From Rheinheimera sp. (GTDB taxonomy: Bacteria; Pseudomonadota; Gammaproteobacteria; Enterobacterales; Alteromonadaceae): a stretch of DNA of 64,000 bases. Every line of letters starts with the position of its first letter. Within the stretch, counting starts at the first letter, position 1. Positions 16,938-27,020 of the stretch are shown here, piece after piece. Both the position numbers and the translations under genes were made by a program. The notes below the pieces were generated by a model. That model searched no databases, had not been told where the DNA came from, and saw only the letters and a list, made by a program, of their open reading frames with translations. The stretch covers positions 1,240,001 to 1,304,000 of the forward strand of contig NZ_JAUYGV010000006.1 of assembly GCF_030690345.1 (NCBI RefSeq). Reading direction: 5' to 3'.

Positions 16938-17783
16938 TTATTCGGTATCTGCCAACGCAGCCCACACAGGTGACTGGTTGACCCCTTTGGCAATAAAACC
17001 ACGCCAGGACGGCGGTAATTGCGCAAGAGCATGCTGAGCACTGGTCTGGTCCGGGAATGCGGCGAACACACTGGCGCCAGTACCCGTCATTTGACACGGC
17101 GCGTATTCTACCAACCACTGTAAGGTTATTGCAACAATAGGGTAGAGCCGTTCTACCAAAGGCTGGCAGTCGTTATGCCACTGCGCTGTTAACACATGCT
17201 CAAAGGCTACTGTAGGGGTATCGCGAATTAAATCAGGGTGTTGGAAGATTTCCGCGGTGCTGATATGACAATCTGGTGTAACCACCAGGTAAACTTTCTC
17301 CGGCATTGGCAGCGGTAATAATTTTTCCCCGACGCCTTCGGCGAATGCGGTGTAACCACGGACAAACAGCGGTACATCAGCGCCCAGTTTCAGCCCCAGT
17401 TCTGCCAAAGTATCAAGCGGTAATCCCAGCTGCCATAACCTGTTTAACCCCAGCAAGGTAGTGGCCGCATCGGATGAACCGCCGCCTAAACCGCCGCCCA
17501 TTGGCAGGCGTTTAGCCAGATAGATATCGCAGCCCTGCGTGCATTTGCTGTGCTGTTGCAGCAAACGCGCCGCACGTAAGACGAGATTTTGCTCGTTTAT
17601 CAGCTGCGCGTCATTGCAATCGAGTGTGATGTCAGTGTCATCGCGTAGGCTAAAACTCAGCTCATCGCCCACGTCCAGCAGTTGAAACAAGGTTTGCAGG
17701 TTATGGTAGCCATCCGGGCGGCGCCCGGTAATATGTAAAAATAAATTCAGTTTGGCCACAGCGGGCAAGGTTAGCTTTGTCAT
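16938..17783 (-). CDS. ispE: 4-diphosphocytidyl-2-C-methyl-D-erythritol kinase
   Basis: A 281-residue GHMP-family kinase of the MEP isoprenoid pathway that phosphorylates CDP-methylerythritol at the 2-hydroxyl. The ATP-binding glycine-rich loop PMGGGLGGGSSDAATTL lies near residues 95-110, with KLNLFLHITGRRPDGYH at the N terminus and the third motif MTGTGASVFAAF near residue 240. The start overlaps the lolB stop by four bases (ATGA), so lolB-ispE are coupled. Confidence 0.97.
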   Translation of the reverse strand: MTKLTLPAVAKLNLFLHITGRRPDGYHNLQTLFQLLDVGDELSFSLRDDTDITLDCNDAQLINEQNLVLRAARLLQQHSKCTQGCDIYLAKRLPMGGGLGGGSSDAATTLLGLNRLWQLGLPLDTLAELGLKLGADVPLFVRGYTAFAEGVGEKLLPLPMPEKVYLVVTPDCHISTAEIFQHPDLIRDTPTVAFEHVLTAQWHNDCQPLVERLYPIVAITLQWLVEYAPCQMTGTGASVFAAFPDQTSAQHALAQLPPSWRGFIAKGVNQSPVWAALADTE

Positions 17784-18403
17784 TGCCAGCTCCGGACCAC
17801 AATTTTAATTTGGCTGTCATTGCTTTGCAGCAACAAGCGTTTAGGCAGCGCCAGGCTGTCGGCAAAAAAGCTCTGATATTGCAATTGCCACACTATGCCG
17901 GTGCTGTCAGTTAAACTAAAGCCGGTAACACGGCCCTGTGCATCGCGCACTATATTGCGGCCGTTGCTGCCGGGTAAACCGCGTAACCACAGCGGCATAT
18001 CCTGCAGCGGCATTGACCAGCCGGACAGCTGCAACAGTAAAGTACTGGTATCTGCTGCGCGGTAGGTTTCGCCTTTGAGCAGTATTTCGCTGCCATATTC
18101 GCTTTGGCTCAGCTCAAATAAGCTGATACCGAGAAAATTACTTAACCTGGCCTGATAATGCGCCGCATCCTGCTGCTGCCAGCGCAAATTGGCGCTGATA
18201 GAATCCTGCGGCGTTTTAATGCCCACGCTTGCTTGCAGTGAAAACTGCTGCAGGGCTTGTATTTGCTGCTCGCGCTCGTTATTGCTAAGCGGCGCTGCTG
18301 TAAGCGCCGGGCGTTGAAACAGGCTGCAACCACTGAGTAACAGGCTAAAAATAACCATCAACCAGGCACACTTAAACCGATACACCACACTAAAGTCCTT
18401 CAC
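17780..18403 (-). CDS. lolB: Outer-membrane lipoprotein LolB
   Basis: A 207-residue lipoprotein that receives lipoproteins from LolA and inserts them in the outer membrane. The signal segment ends in a lipobox, LLLSGC, near residue 26. Family wording such as QFSLQASVGIKTPQDSISANLRWQQ and SGWSMPLQDMPLWLRG is present. The start is GTG at 18403, which gives the usual 207-residue length; the ribosome site is weak. It is first in lolB-ispE-prs and divergent from hemA across 62 bases, a classic gammaproteobacterial layout. Confidence 0.93.
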   Translation of the reverse strand: MKDFSVVYRFKCAWLMVIFSLLLSGCSLFQRPALTAAPLSNNEREQQIQALQQFSLQASVGIKTPQDSISANLRWQQQDAAHYQARLSNFLGISLFELSQSEYGSEILLKGETYRAADTSTLLLQLSGWSMPLQDMPLWLRGLPGSNGRNIVRDAQGRVTGFSLTDSTGIVWQLQYQSFFADSLALPKRLLLQSNDSQIKIVVRSWQ

Positions 18404-18465
18404 TGTGCTTTCTTAGCTTTTATTAAGTTGGGGCTTTTTGTACAATTCGCCCCCTGACAATTCTG

Positions 18466-19725
18466 ATGATACAGGTGACAGCCATTTTCGCACTCGGCAT
18501 TAATCATAAAACGGCACCGGTTGCCCTGCGCGAACAAGTTGCTTTTGCGCCTGAGCAGTTGCCTGAAGCCTTGCGCGAGCTGACTACCTTAACCAGTATT
18601 TCCGATGCAGTCATTTTATCTACCTGTAACCGCACTGAATTGTATTTTAACGGCAGCGCCAGCCAAGCGGAACAGGTAATTGCCTGGTTAGCACAATTTC
18701 ATGCTGTGGATGGCCAGGAATTACAGCCGCATTTGTATCTGCACCAGGATAACGCCGCAACAGAGCATCTGATGCAGGTGGCTGCGGGGCTGGATTCTTT
18801 AGTGCTGGGCGAGCCGCAAATATTCGGCCAGGTTAAGCAAGCTTATAACCAGGCACGCAGTGCCGGCACCGTTAACCCGCAGTTTGAGCGTTTATTTCAA
18901 AAAACCTTTGCGGTGGCCAAACAGGTGCGTACGGAAACCGATATTGGTGCCAATGCGGTATCGGTGGCCTTTGCTGCGGTAAGCCTGGCAAAGCAAATTT
19001 TCGGTAACCTCGCCAAAGTACGGGTATTGCTGATTGGTGCCGGCGAAACCATTGAACTGGTCGCAAAGCATTTGCAAGAGCAGGGCGCCGGACAACTCAC
19101 GGTTGCTAACCGCACTTATGAACGGGCTGTGCACTTAGCTGAGCAATTTTCTGCCTCCGCCATTACCTTAGCCCAGGTGCCGGTGATGCTGGCCGACGCC
19201 GATATTGTTATCAGCTCTACTGCCAGCACCTTGCCGATTGTCGGTAAAGGCATGGTAGAACAAGCGCTGAAACAGCGTAAACATAAGCCGATGTTTCTGG
19301 TCGATTTAGCCGTGCCGCGCGATATAGAGCAGCAGGTGGCTGAACTGGAGGATGCTTATCTGTATACGGTAGACGATTTACAGTCGATAGTGGCGCAAAA
19401 CCTGAATAACCGCCAGCAAGCCGCTGAGCAGGCAAAACAGATGATAGCGATAGGTGCAGCTGAATTTGCTCAGTGGTTAACCCTGCAGGGCAGTGTCGAC
19501 TGGCTGCGCGATTACCGCCAACGCTGTGAGCAGGTGCGCAGCGAATTATTAGCTAAGGCAGTCAATCAGTTGGCTGCCGGCCAGGATGCTGAAAAAGTAC
19601 TGGCAGAATTTTCCACTAAACTGAGTAACCGGCTGATGCACAGCCCAACCAAAGCCATTCGCCAGTTAGTGCAAGACGACGAACTGAATAAACAAACCTT
19701 GATCAACACTTTGTTAGATCTGTAA
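18466..19725 (+). CDS. hemA: Glutamyl-tRNA reductase
   Basis: A 419-residue enzyme that reduces glutamyl-tRNA(Glu) to glutamate-1-semialdehyde, the committed step of tetrapyrrole synthesis. The catalytic Cys is C54 in LSTCNRTELY; the N terminus has ALGINHKTAPVALRE, and the NADPH site VLLIGAGETIELVAKHL is near residue 190. The start could be the ATG at 18466 or the in-frame GTG at 18475, which would match the E. coli start more closely. The shared promoter region with lolB is only 62 bases. It is first in hemA-prfA-prmC. Confidence 0.96.
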   Translation: MIQVTAIFALGINHKTAPVALREQVAFAPEQLPEALRELTTLTSISDAVILSTCNRTELYFNGSASQAEQVIAWLAQFHAVDGQELQPHLYLHQDNAATEHLMQVAAGLDSLVLGEPQIFGQVKQAYNQARSAGTVNPQFERLFQKTFAVAKQVRTETDIGANAVSVAFAAVSLAKQIFGNLAKVRVLLIGAGETIELVAKHLQEQGAGQLTVANRTYERAVHLAEQFSASAITLAQVPVMLADADIVISSTASTLPIVGKGMVEQALKQRKHKPMFLVDLAVPRDIEQQVAELEDAYLYTVDDLQSIVAQNLNNRQQAAEQAKQMIAIGAAEFAQWLTLQGSVDWLRDYRQRCEQVRSELLAKAVNQLAAGQDAEKVLAEFSTKLSNRLMHSPTKAIRQLVQDDELNKQTLINTLLDL

Positions 19726-19743
19726 TCAGGCATATAAAACACC

Positions 19744-20835
19744 ATGAAAGAATCGGTATACCGCAAGCTGGAAGGCCTGGCTGAGCGTTACGAAGAAGTG
19801 CAGGCGCTATTAAGCGACGCCTCAGTGATCAGCGATCAAACTAAATTCCGCGAGCTGTCAAAAGAATACAGCCAACTGGAAGATATCAGCAAAGCTTTTG
19901 CCGATTATCAGCAGGCGCAGCAGGATTTAGCCTCAGCTGAAGAGATGCAAAAAGACAGCGATCCGGATATGCGCGAAATGGCGCAGGAAGAATACAAAGC
20001 CGCCAAAGAACGGATTGAGCAATTGGATCAGGACTTGCAAATTTTATTGCTGCCCAAAGATCCGAACGACAATAACAGCTGTTTTATTGAAATTCGTGCC
20101 GGTGCCGGTGGTGATGAAGCGGCTATTTTTGCCGGTGACGTATTTCGCATGTACAGCCGTTTTGCCGAAAAACGCCGCTGGAAACTCGAAGTGATCAGCG
20201 CCAGCGACGGTGAGCACGGCGGTTATAAAGAAATTATTGCCGGCGTACAAGGCGAGGGCGCTTACGGTACGTTGAAATTTGAATCCGGCGGCCACCGCGT
20301 GCAGCGTGTACCTGCCACCGAATCACAAGGCCGGGTGCATACCTCGGCCTGTACCGTCGCCATTATGCCGGAAGTGCCGGAAAGCGAAGCAATAGAAATT
20401 AACCCGGCCGATTTAAAAGTAGATACGTTCCGCGCCTCCGGTGCCGGTGGTCAGCACGTTAACCGTACCGATTCTGCCATTCGCATTACCCACTTACCTA
20501 CCGGCATAGTGGTGGAATGTCAGGATGAACGTTCGCAGCATAAAAACCGCGCCCGCGCTATGAGCGTGCTGCAATCGCGTATTCAGGCAGCCGAAGATGA
20601 AAAACGCCGTCTGGTGGAAGAATCTACCCGCCGCTCCTTAGTGGGCAGTGGCGATCGCTCCGAGCGCATCCGCACCTATAACTTCCCGCAGGGCCGTTTA
20701 ACCGATCATCGCATCAACCTCACCATATATCGCTTAAACGAGGTAATGGAAGGCGATTTAGATCAGGTATTAGAGCCGCTGAAACACGAGCATCAGGCCG
20801 ACTTGTTAGCCGCGCTGGCCGACGAGAACCGCTAA
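19744..20835 (+). CDS. prfA: Peptide chain release factor 1
   Basis: A 363-residue class I release factor that ends translation at UAA and UAG. The stop-codon-reading PAT tripeptide is in [15 protein letters not shown], and the catalytic GGQ is in [10 protein letters not shown], the site methylated by PrmC. It lies 18 bases after hemA and directly abuts prmC. Confidence 0.98.
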   Translation: MKESVYRKLEGLAERYEEVQALLSDASVISDQTKFRELSKEYSQLEDISKAFADYQQAQQDLASAEEMQKDSDPDMREMAQEEYKAAKERIEQLDQDLQILLLPKDPNDNNSCFIEIRAGAGGDEAAIFAGDVFRMYSRFAEKRRWKLEVISASDGEHGGYKEIIAGVQGEGAYGTLKFESGGHRVQRVPATESQGRVHTSACTVAIMPEVPESEAIEINPADLKVDTFRASGAGGQHVNRTDSAIRITHLPTGIVVECQDERSQHKNRARAMSVLQSRIQAAEDEKRRLVEESTRRSLVGSGDRSERIRTYNFPQGRLTDHRINLTIYRLNEVMEGDLDQVLEPLKHEHQADLLAALADENR

Positions 20836-21678
20836 GTGTCCGCCGCCGTATCACTGGCACAGTGGCTGAAGCTTAGCCAGCAACAGCTGGCGGCGGTCAG
20901 CCCTACGGCAGATATTGAAGCCAGGTTGTGCCTGTGTCATGTGCTGAGTGTCAGTAACAGCTATCTTTACAGCTACCCTGAACGGCTACTCAGCCACGCT
21001 GAGCTGGCGGCGCTGGGCGAGCTGCTGCAACAGCGCTTACAGGGCCGGCCGCTGGCGTACTTATTTGGCCATTGGCACTTTTTTGATTTACAGCTTGAAG
21101 TGGCCCCCAGCACCTTGATCCCGCGGCCTGACACTGAGCTGTTGGTAGAGCAGGCATTAGCCTTGCCGTTACCGGCACAAGCCAGGGTGCTGGATTTAGG
21201 CACCGGCACCGGCGCTATTGCGCTGGCGCTGGCGCATAATAAGCCGCAGTGGCAGCTTACCGCGGTGGATTATATTACTGAGGCGGTGCAACTGGCCGAA
21301 CGTAACCGTCAGCGGCTGCATATTCCTAATTGCACAGTGTTGCAGAGCAATTGGTTTAGCGCACTGGGCGCACAGCGCTACGATTTAATTGTCAGTAACC
21401 CGCCTTATATTGACCCGGCCGATACGCACTTAGCCAGCCTGCGCTATGAACCCATTACGGCGCTGACCTCAGAGCAACAAGGTCTGGCTGACATCACGCA
21501 TATAGTGCAACAGGCACCACAGTATCTGCATGACACCGGCTGGTTGTATCTGGAGCATGGCTATGATCAGGCTGACGCGGTGCGGCAGTTGCTGCAACAG
21601 GCTGGTTTTACTCAGGTTGAATCAAAACGCGACTATGGTAATAACTGGCGCATCAGCGGCGGTTGCCTCGGCGGTTGA
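20836..21678 (+). CDS. prmC: Release factor glutamine methyltransferase
   Basis: A 280-residue SAM-dependent enzyme that methylates the GGQ glutamine of RF1 and RF2. The SAM motif I VLDLGTGTGAIALAL is near residue 117 and the catalytic NPPY sits in LIVSNPPYID near residue 187. An N-terminal helical domain precedes the catalytic fold. It begins with GTG on the base after the prfA stop, so enzyme and substrate are co-translated. Confidence 0.97.
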   Translation: MSAAVSLAQWLKLSQQQLAAVSPTADIEARLCLCHVLSVSNSYLYSYPERLLSHAELAALGELLQQRLQGRPLAYLFGHWHFFDLQLEVAPSTLIPRPDTELLVEQALALPLPAQARVLDLGTGTGAIALALAHNKPQWQLTAVDYITEAVQLAERNRQRLHIPNCTVLQSNWFSALGAQRYDLIVSNPPYIDPADTHLASLRYEPITALTSEQQGLADITHIVQQAPQYLHDTGWLYLEHGYDQADAVRQLLQQAGFTQVESKRDYGNNWRISGGCLGG

Positions 21679-21775
21679 TTTTGGCTTTTAACGGCTTTTT
21701 CTTTGACCGCGTTAACGATACAGCATATAACTTATTCATACTTTTCTAACCAGAATCAGTGCTAAGGAAAAGCGG

Positions 21776-23335
21776 ATGAATGATGATTTTTTATTTGCGG
21801 AAGAACCGGAGCATGTCGAAACGGTATCGCATGGCAGTTGGAAGATTTTAATTGTTGATGATGAGCCGGAAGTACATGCCGTTACCAAGCTGGCGCTCAG
21901 TGATTTTACTTTTCAGAATAAAAATCTGAGTTTTTTCAGCGCCTATTCCGGCGCAGAAGCCAAAACACTGATTGAGCAACATCCCGATGCAGCTATTATG
22001 TTGCTGGATGTGGTAATGGAAACCGATGACGCCGGCTTGCTGGTGGCCAGCTATATTCGCGAACAGTTACATAACGAGCATGTGCGCATTATTTTACGCA
22101 CCGGCCAACCGGGCCAGGCACCGGAGCGCCAGGTGATCATTAACTACGACATTAACGATTATAAATCGAAAACTGAACTGACGGCGCAAAAACTGTTTAC
22201 CGTTATTATGTCCAGCCTGCGCTCGTACCGCGATATCTTATCATTGGAGCAAAGTCGCAAGGGGCTGGAAAAAATTATCAACGCCTCGGCCGATCTATTT
22301 TCCTCGCATTCGATGGAGCAGTTTATTGACGGCGTATTGCAGCAGCTGACCTCTATCTTAGGCTGCAATGAGGACGCTTTACTGGTCAGCTCGTCAATGG
22401 TAGCCGGTAATATCAGTGGCGAAGTGTCAGATCCACATAAACTGGTGGTATTTGCCGGCCAGGGCGAGTTTGAAAGCAAAGAGGGCAAACCGGTGCAGGA
22501 TGTGCTGGCGCCTGAATTAATGGATGCTTTTGAAGTAGCGCTGCAATCGCGCGGCATAGTGTATCGCGATAACTATTTAGTGGCGTACTGTACCAGTAAA
22601 TTTACCCATGGCTCATTATTGTATATCTCCGGCTTGCCTGGCGTGATTACGGAAAACCAAAAAAAGCTGATTGAGCTGTTCTCGCAAAATGTACAAATAG
22701 CCTATGAAAATGTGCAGCTGCAGCATGAAATTGAAGACACCCAGCGCGAAATTGTTTATCGCTTAAGCGAAGCAGTAGAACACCGCTCGATAGAAACCGG
22801 TAATCACGTGAAGCGGGTCGCCTTTATCTGTTATGACCTGGCCAAAGCCTATGGTTTGCCGGAAGAGGAAGCCGAGCGGCTGATGTTTGCCGCGCCCTTG
22901 CACGATGTTGGCAAGGTGGGTATTCCGGACGGTATTTTAAATAAACCAACACGGTTGCAGGCGCAGGAATGGGAGGTAATGAAAACCCATACCAGCATTG
23001 GCTATGAGATACTGAAAAACTCTAAACGCAGCATTATTCAGGCCGGCGCTGTGATAGCACAAGATCACCATGAAAAATGGGATGGCACTGGTTACCCTGC
23101 AGGTAAAAAAGGCGAAGATATTCATATCTATGGCCGTATTGCCGCCCTGGCCGATGTGTACGATGCGCTGCGTCACCGGCGTTGTTATAAATCGGCCTGG
23201 CCACTGGAGCAGGTAGTGGCCAATATTGAGTCGGAGTCCGGTAAGCAGTTTGACCCTAAATTGGTAGAAATATTTAAAAGCCGGGTCGACAAACTGGAAG
23301 CAATACTGCAAAAATACCCCGACAGCGAACAATAA
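21776..23335 (+). CDS. Response regulator with receiver, DUF3369 and HD-GYP domains (likely c-di-GMP phosphodiesterase)
   Basis: A 519-residue signalling protein. The receiver domain (about 22-145) has LIVDDEPE and the phospho-acceptor Asp in MLLDVVME. A GAF-like DUF3369 region follows (about 165-310). The C-terminal HD-GYP domain (about 325-510) has HDVGKVGIPD and HHEKWDGTGYPAG, all catalytic residues intact. It likely hydrolyses cyclic di-GMP in response to a partner kinase not found here. It lies between prmC and sirB2 in a block that otherwise keeps the usual order, so it looks inserted. It has its own terminator. Confidence 0.92.
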   Translation: MNDDFLFAEEPEHVETVSHGSWKILIVDDEPEVHAVTKLALSDFTFQNKNLSFFSAYSGAEAKTLIEQHPDAAIMLLDVVMETDDAGLLVASYIREQLHNEHVRIILRTGQPGQAPERQVIINYDINDYKSKTELTAQKLFTVIMSSLRSYRDILSLEQSRKGLEKIINASADLFSSHSMEQFIDGVLQQLTSILGCNEDALLVSSSMVAGNISGEVSDPHKLVVFAGQGEFESKEGKPVQDVLAPELMDAFEVALQSRGIVYRDNYLVAYCTSKFTHGSLLYISGLPGVITENQKKLIELFSQNVQIAYENVQLQHEIEDTQREIVYRLSEAVEHRSIETGNHVKRVAFICYDLAKAYGLPEEEAERLMFAAPLHDVGKVGIPDGILNKPTRLQAQEWEVMKTHTSIGYEILKNSKRSIIQAGAVIAQDHHEKWDGTGYPAGKKGEDIHIYGRIAALADVYDALRHRRCYKSAWPLEQVVANIESESGKQFDPKLVEIFKSRVDKLEAILQKYPDSEQ

Positions 23336-23339
23336 CCAA

Positions 23340-23364
23340 AGCCAGCTTACGCTGGCTGTTTTTT
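23340..23364 (+). terminator. Rho-independent terminator after the HD-GYP gene
   Basis: AGCCAGC at 23340-23346 pairs with GCTGGCT at 23351-23357 around TTAC and is followed by GTTTTTTT. Confidence 0.9.
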
Positions 23365-23385
23365 TAATCAGTAAGGATTAACGTT

Positions 23386-23766
23386 ATGTATATGGCTTAT
23401 AAGCATTTTCACCTGTTAATGGTGGTGTTAAGTGTCAGTTTTTTATTAGTACGCTACGCTATGAGCTTAAAGCCGGCGGCAATATTACAACGCAAATTTT
23501 TTAAAATTGCGCCGCATGTTATTGATACGTTGCTGCTGGTCAGTGCGGTGTTATTGATGATCACGCTGCAGCAGTATCCTTTTGTTCACGCCTGGCTGAC
23601 AGAAAAGCTGCTGGCAGTACTGGCCTATATAGCGCTGGGCGTCATGGCGTTTAAAGGCCGTACTGCTGCCATTCGCTGGATTTGCTTTTTAGGTGCCCTG
23701 GGTTGGCTGGGTCTGGTGCTGCGGGTGGCAATAACCAAACAACCGGTGTTTCTAACCGCTTTTTGA
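23386..23766 (+). CDS. sirB2: SirB2 family inner-membrane protein
   Basis: A 126-residue membrane protein with about four hydrophobic helices (about 7-25, 43-62, 70-88 and 96-115). The wording YKHFHLLMVVLSVSFLLVRY and the position between prmC and kdsA identify it as the SirB2 (YchQ) family, whose biochemical role is unknown. The sirB1 (ychA) gene that often follows is absent, and kdsA comes next. Confidence 0.88.
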   Translation: MYMAYKHFHLLMVVLSVSFLLVRYAMSLKPAAILQRKFFKIAPHVIDTLLLVSAVLLMITLQQYPFVHAWLTEKLLAVLAYIALGVMAFKGRTAAIRWICFLGALGWLGLVLRVAITKQPVFLTAF

Positions 23767-23771
23767 TTTGA

Positions 23772-24662
<891 letters not shown>

Positions 24663-24671
24663 ACAGCAGGG

Positions 24672-24697
24672 CGGGACAGCAATATAGCGCTGTCCCG
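24672..24697. terminator. Hairpin between kdsA and the convergent DUF3718 gene
   Basis: CGGGACAGC at 24672-24680 pairs perfectly with GCTGTCCCG at 24689-24697. A TTTT stretch lies a little downstream on the plus strand. It probably ends transcripts from both sides. Confidence 0.7.
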
Positions 24698-24706
24698 TTG
24701 CCGGTT

Positions 24707-25048
24707 TTAGTTCGCTGCCGCTGCAGCAACATCCTGAATGGTTACACGGCCTTTAATGCGATCTTCATAAGGCTGCAGCATAGCGGTAACTTTAACCGCC
24801 TGGTTGGCGCGGGCAAAGTCTGTTAAATGCTGGCCGTTACATACTACTTTTTCTACCGCGGCTTGTTTACTGATACGGTAAGCTTTTAGCGTGCTGTGTA
24901 AGCCTAACCGATCATCATCTGCAGTTTTGCTGCACACCTGCACCAAAGCCTGATGTATATAACTGCCTTTGACATAGTCATTGGCGGCTACCGGTATTGC
25001 CACACCGGCACTTGCTACAGATATTGCCAATAAAAGTGCTGTTTTCAT
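24707..25048 (-). CDS. Small periplasmic DUF3718-type protein
   Basis: A 113-residue exported protein of unknown function. The signal peptide is residues 1-22 (MKTALLLAISVASAGVAIPVAA). The mature part has two Cys (VQVCSKT and KVVCNGQ) that may form a disulfide, and the wording matches the DUF3718 family found in Alteromonadales and Vibrionales. It is a single gene after kdsA on the opposite strand. Confidence 0.75.
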   Translation of the reverse strand: MKTALLLAISVASAGVAIPVAANDYVKGSYIHQALVQVCSKTADDDRLGLHSTLKAYRISKQAAVEKVVCNGQHLTDFARANQAVKVTAMLQPYEDRIKGRVTIQDVAAAAAN

Positions 25049-25195
25049 CGTGCTGTCCTCTGTTGTTTAACATATGGCGTTTGCCATAGCCCTATTTTGG
25101 CAATACTGCTGCCTCGTTGCCGCTACGTTGGGGTAAGAGGTGGCGCCGTTGTTATCAAGTGATAAGCCGGCGCAGGGCGGGGATAAGCGGTGAGA

Positions 25196-25939
25196 TTAAT
25201 GTTGTGGCAGAGCGCTGAGTTGGCCGGCCCAATTCAGTTTGTAGCGGCGTGAGGCATTCACTTTTTTACCATTGCTAAGCTGAAATTCGTAATCATTATT
25301 ATGCGGTTGCAGCTTGTGCACATGGTGCAAATTCAGCAAGGTAGAGCGGTGCACCTGGACAAACTGTTTGGGCAGGCGTTGCAGCAGTTCTTTCATGGTT
25401 TCCCGTATGATCAGGGTGTTGTTTAAAGTATGAATGCACATATAGTTGCCGGCGGCTTCAATCAGCATGATGTCAATATCGTCGAGCAGCAGGGTAGAGG
25501 CGCCGGTTTTAAACGTCAGCTTGTTAACCGGCGCCGGCACCGCTTGCGGCGCCAGTTTATCCAGCGCCGTACGGGCGTCCAGCAGCGATTGCGCCAGGCG
25601 CTGGCGCGACACCGGTTTTAGCAGATAATCAAAGGCGAAATGTTCAAACGCCGAAAAGGCAAATTGCTCATAAGCGGTAACCAGAATAAATAACGGCTTG
25701 GCCATGGCCGAGCCTTTAGCGGCTTGCTGCAAAATGTCGATACCTTTAATGCCCGGCATCTGAATATCCAGAAATACCAGGTCGATATCCGGCGCAGTCT
25801 GTAAAAACTGTAAAGTGTCATCGCCGTTATCAAAGCAGTCGATAATCTCCAGATTAGTATATAACGCCAGCTTGGCTTTTAAGTTACTGATAGCCAAAGG
25901 TTCGTCATCAGCAATAATGACTTTAAGTGCGGCTGTCAT
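25196..25939 (-). CDS. LytTR-type response regulator
   Basis: A 247-residue DNA-binding regulator. The receiver domain (about 7-120) has IIADDEP and the phospho-acceptor in LVFLDIQMPG, with the conserved Thr and Lys in LVTAYEQ and LLKPVSRQ. The C-terminal LytTR domain (about 145-240) has IMLIEAAGNYMCIHT, FVQVHRSTLLNL and NGKKVNASRRY. Its start lies inside the upstream kinase gene (17-base overlap), so the two are co-expressed and should be partners. Confidence 0.93.
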   Translation of the reverse strand: MTAALKVIIADDEPLAISNLKAKLALYTNLEIIDCFDNGDDTLQFLQTAPDIDLVFLDIQMPGIKGIDILQQAAKGSAMAKPLFILVTAYEQFAFSAFEHFAFDYLLKPVSRQRLAQSLLDARTALDKLAPQAVPAPVNKLTFKTGASTLLLDDIDIMLIEAAGNYMCIHTLNNTLIIRETMKELLQRLPKQFVQVHRSTLLNLHHVHKLQPHNNDYEFQLSNGKKVNASRRYKLNWAGQLSALPQH

Positions 25940-27020
25940 CCAGCGCCTCCGTTGCTATGCGCAGCCGGCCGTAAAAGCCGCTGGTGCTGTGGCTGAGATT
26001 TAACGCGGCAGCATTACCAAACAACAGCTGTAGCCGCTCAGAGAGATTAATTAAGTTTAGCGGTTGCTGTGTATCGGGCCAGCCGGCGCCCGCATCGGCA
26101 CCTTGCTGCGCCAGGATAATTTGCAAATAGCCATCCTGCAGTTGCAGGCAGATCTGCAGGCAGATGTTACCCGCTATTTCCGCCACGCTGTATTGAATGG
26201 CATTTTCGGCCAAAGGCTGCAATAACAGAGGCGGAAAACGCAGAGTGGGCAGCTGCTGCGGTAGTTGCCAGCACAGTTGCAGTCGCTCACCAAAACGTAC
26301 CTGCTGTATTGCCATATAGGCCGACAAAGCATCCAGTTCCTGCTGCAACGGAATAAACTCATCCTGTTGGTTTTTCAACGAGTGGCGCAGGTAAGTGGAT
26401 AAATGCTGGATCAGCTGCTCTGCGGCCTGGCCACTGCGCTGCACTATTAACGCATTCAGTGCGTTGAGCGTATTAAACATAAAGTGCGGGTTAAGCTGAT
26501 AACGCAGTACTTTTAATCTGGCCTGGCGCGCCTGCTTTGCCAACTGCTGCTGTTGCAGCACACCGGCGTAATGCAGCTGATTGGTTTTAATCAGCATAAA
26601 CACCGCCAGCCAACCGGCCAGCGGCAGCAATACCAGTGAGAACGCCAGAAAATACTTCAATGGCGAGCCGGAGTCGTGCGCCATATCGGTAGCGTATTGC
26701 ATGATCAGGTATTGCCGCAGCGGCACCAGTAACAGCCACAGCGGCAGCAGCGCCAGCAACAAGCGCTTAAGCTGCTGCAGTAACGGCCGCTGCTGCAGTA
26801 GTTCGTGCCGGCCCAGTAAGCCGGTAAGCAGAATGTTGATCAAAGTCAGCAGGCTATAAATGCACAAATATGGCCAGGTGGCTTCGTTCTGCAACGGCAC
26901 CAGCACGGCCAGGTGGGTATATTTCACCAGCAGATAACTTAACCAGTACAGCAGATGCCAGTACCAAAAATTAACCAGCCGAAGCTGCTGCGTGCCGGCT
27001 GCTATCATGCTGTTTGCCAC
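25923..27020 (-). CDS. LytS/YehU-type sensor histidine kinase (second of two)
   Basis: A 365-residue membrane kinase. The N-terminal part (about 15-150) holds four or so hydrophobic helices, followed by a short coiled coil and a His_kinase domain with QLNPHFMFNTLNALNALI (phospho-acceptor His near 186), then a weak ATPase domain in which LLLQPLAENAIQYSV is clear but the later glycine boxes are degenerate (QQGADAGAGW). It overlaps both the downstream regulator and the upstream kinase gene. The degenerate G boxes raise the question of whether it is fully active. Confidence 0.9.
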   Translation of the reverse strand: MANSMIAAGTQQLRLVNFWYWHLLYWLSYLLVKYTHLAVLVPLQNEATWPYLCIYSLLTLINILLTGLLGRHELLQQRPLLQQLKRLLLALLPLWLLLVPLRQYLIMQYATDMAHDSGSPLKYFLAFSLVLLPLAGWLAVFMLIKTNQLHYAGVLQQQQLAKQARQARLKVLRYQLNPHFMFNTLNALNALIVQRSGQAAEQLIQHLSTYLRHSLKNQQDEFIPLQQELDALSAYMAIQQVRFGERLQLCWQLPQQLPTLRFPPLLLQPLAENAIQYSVAEIAGNICLQICLQLQDGYLQIILAQQGADAGAGWPDTQQPLNLINLSERLQLLFGNAAALNLSHSTSGFYGRLRIATEALDDSRT

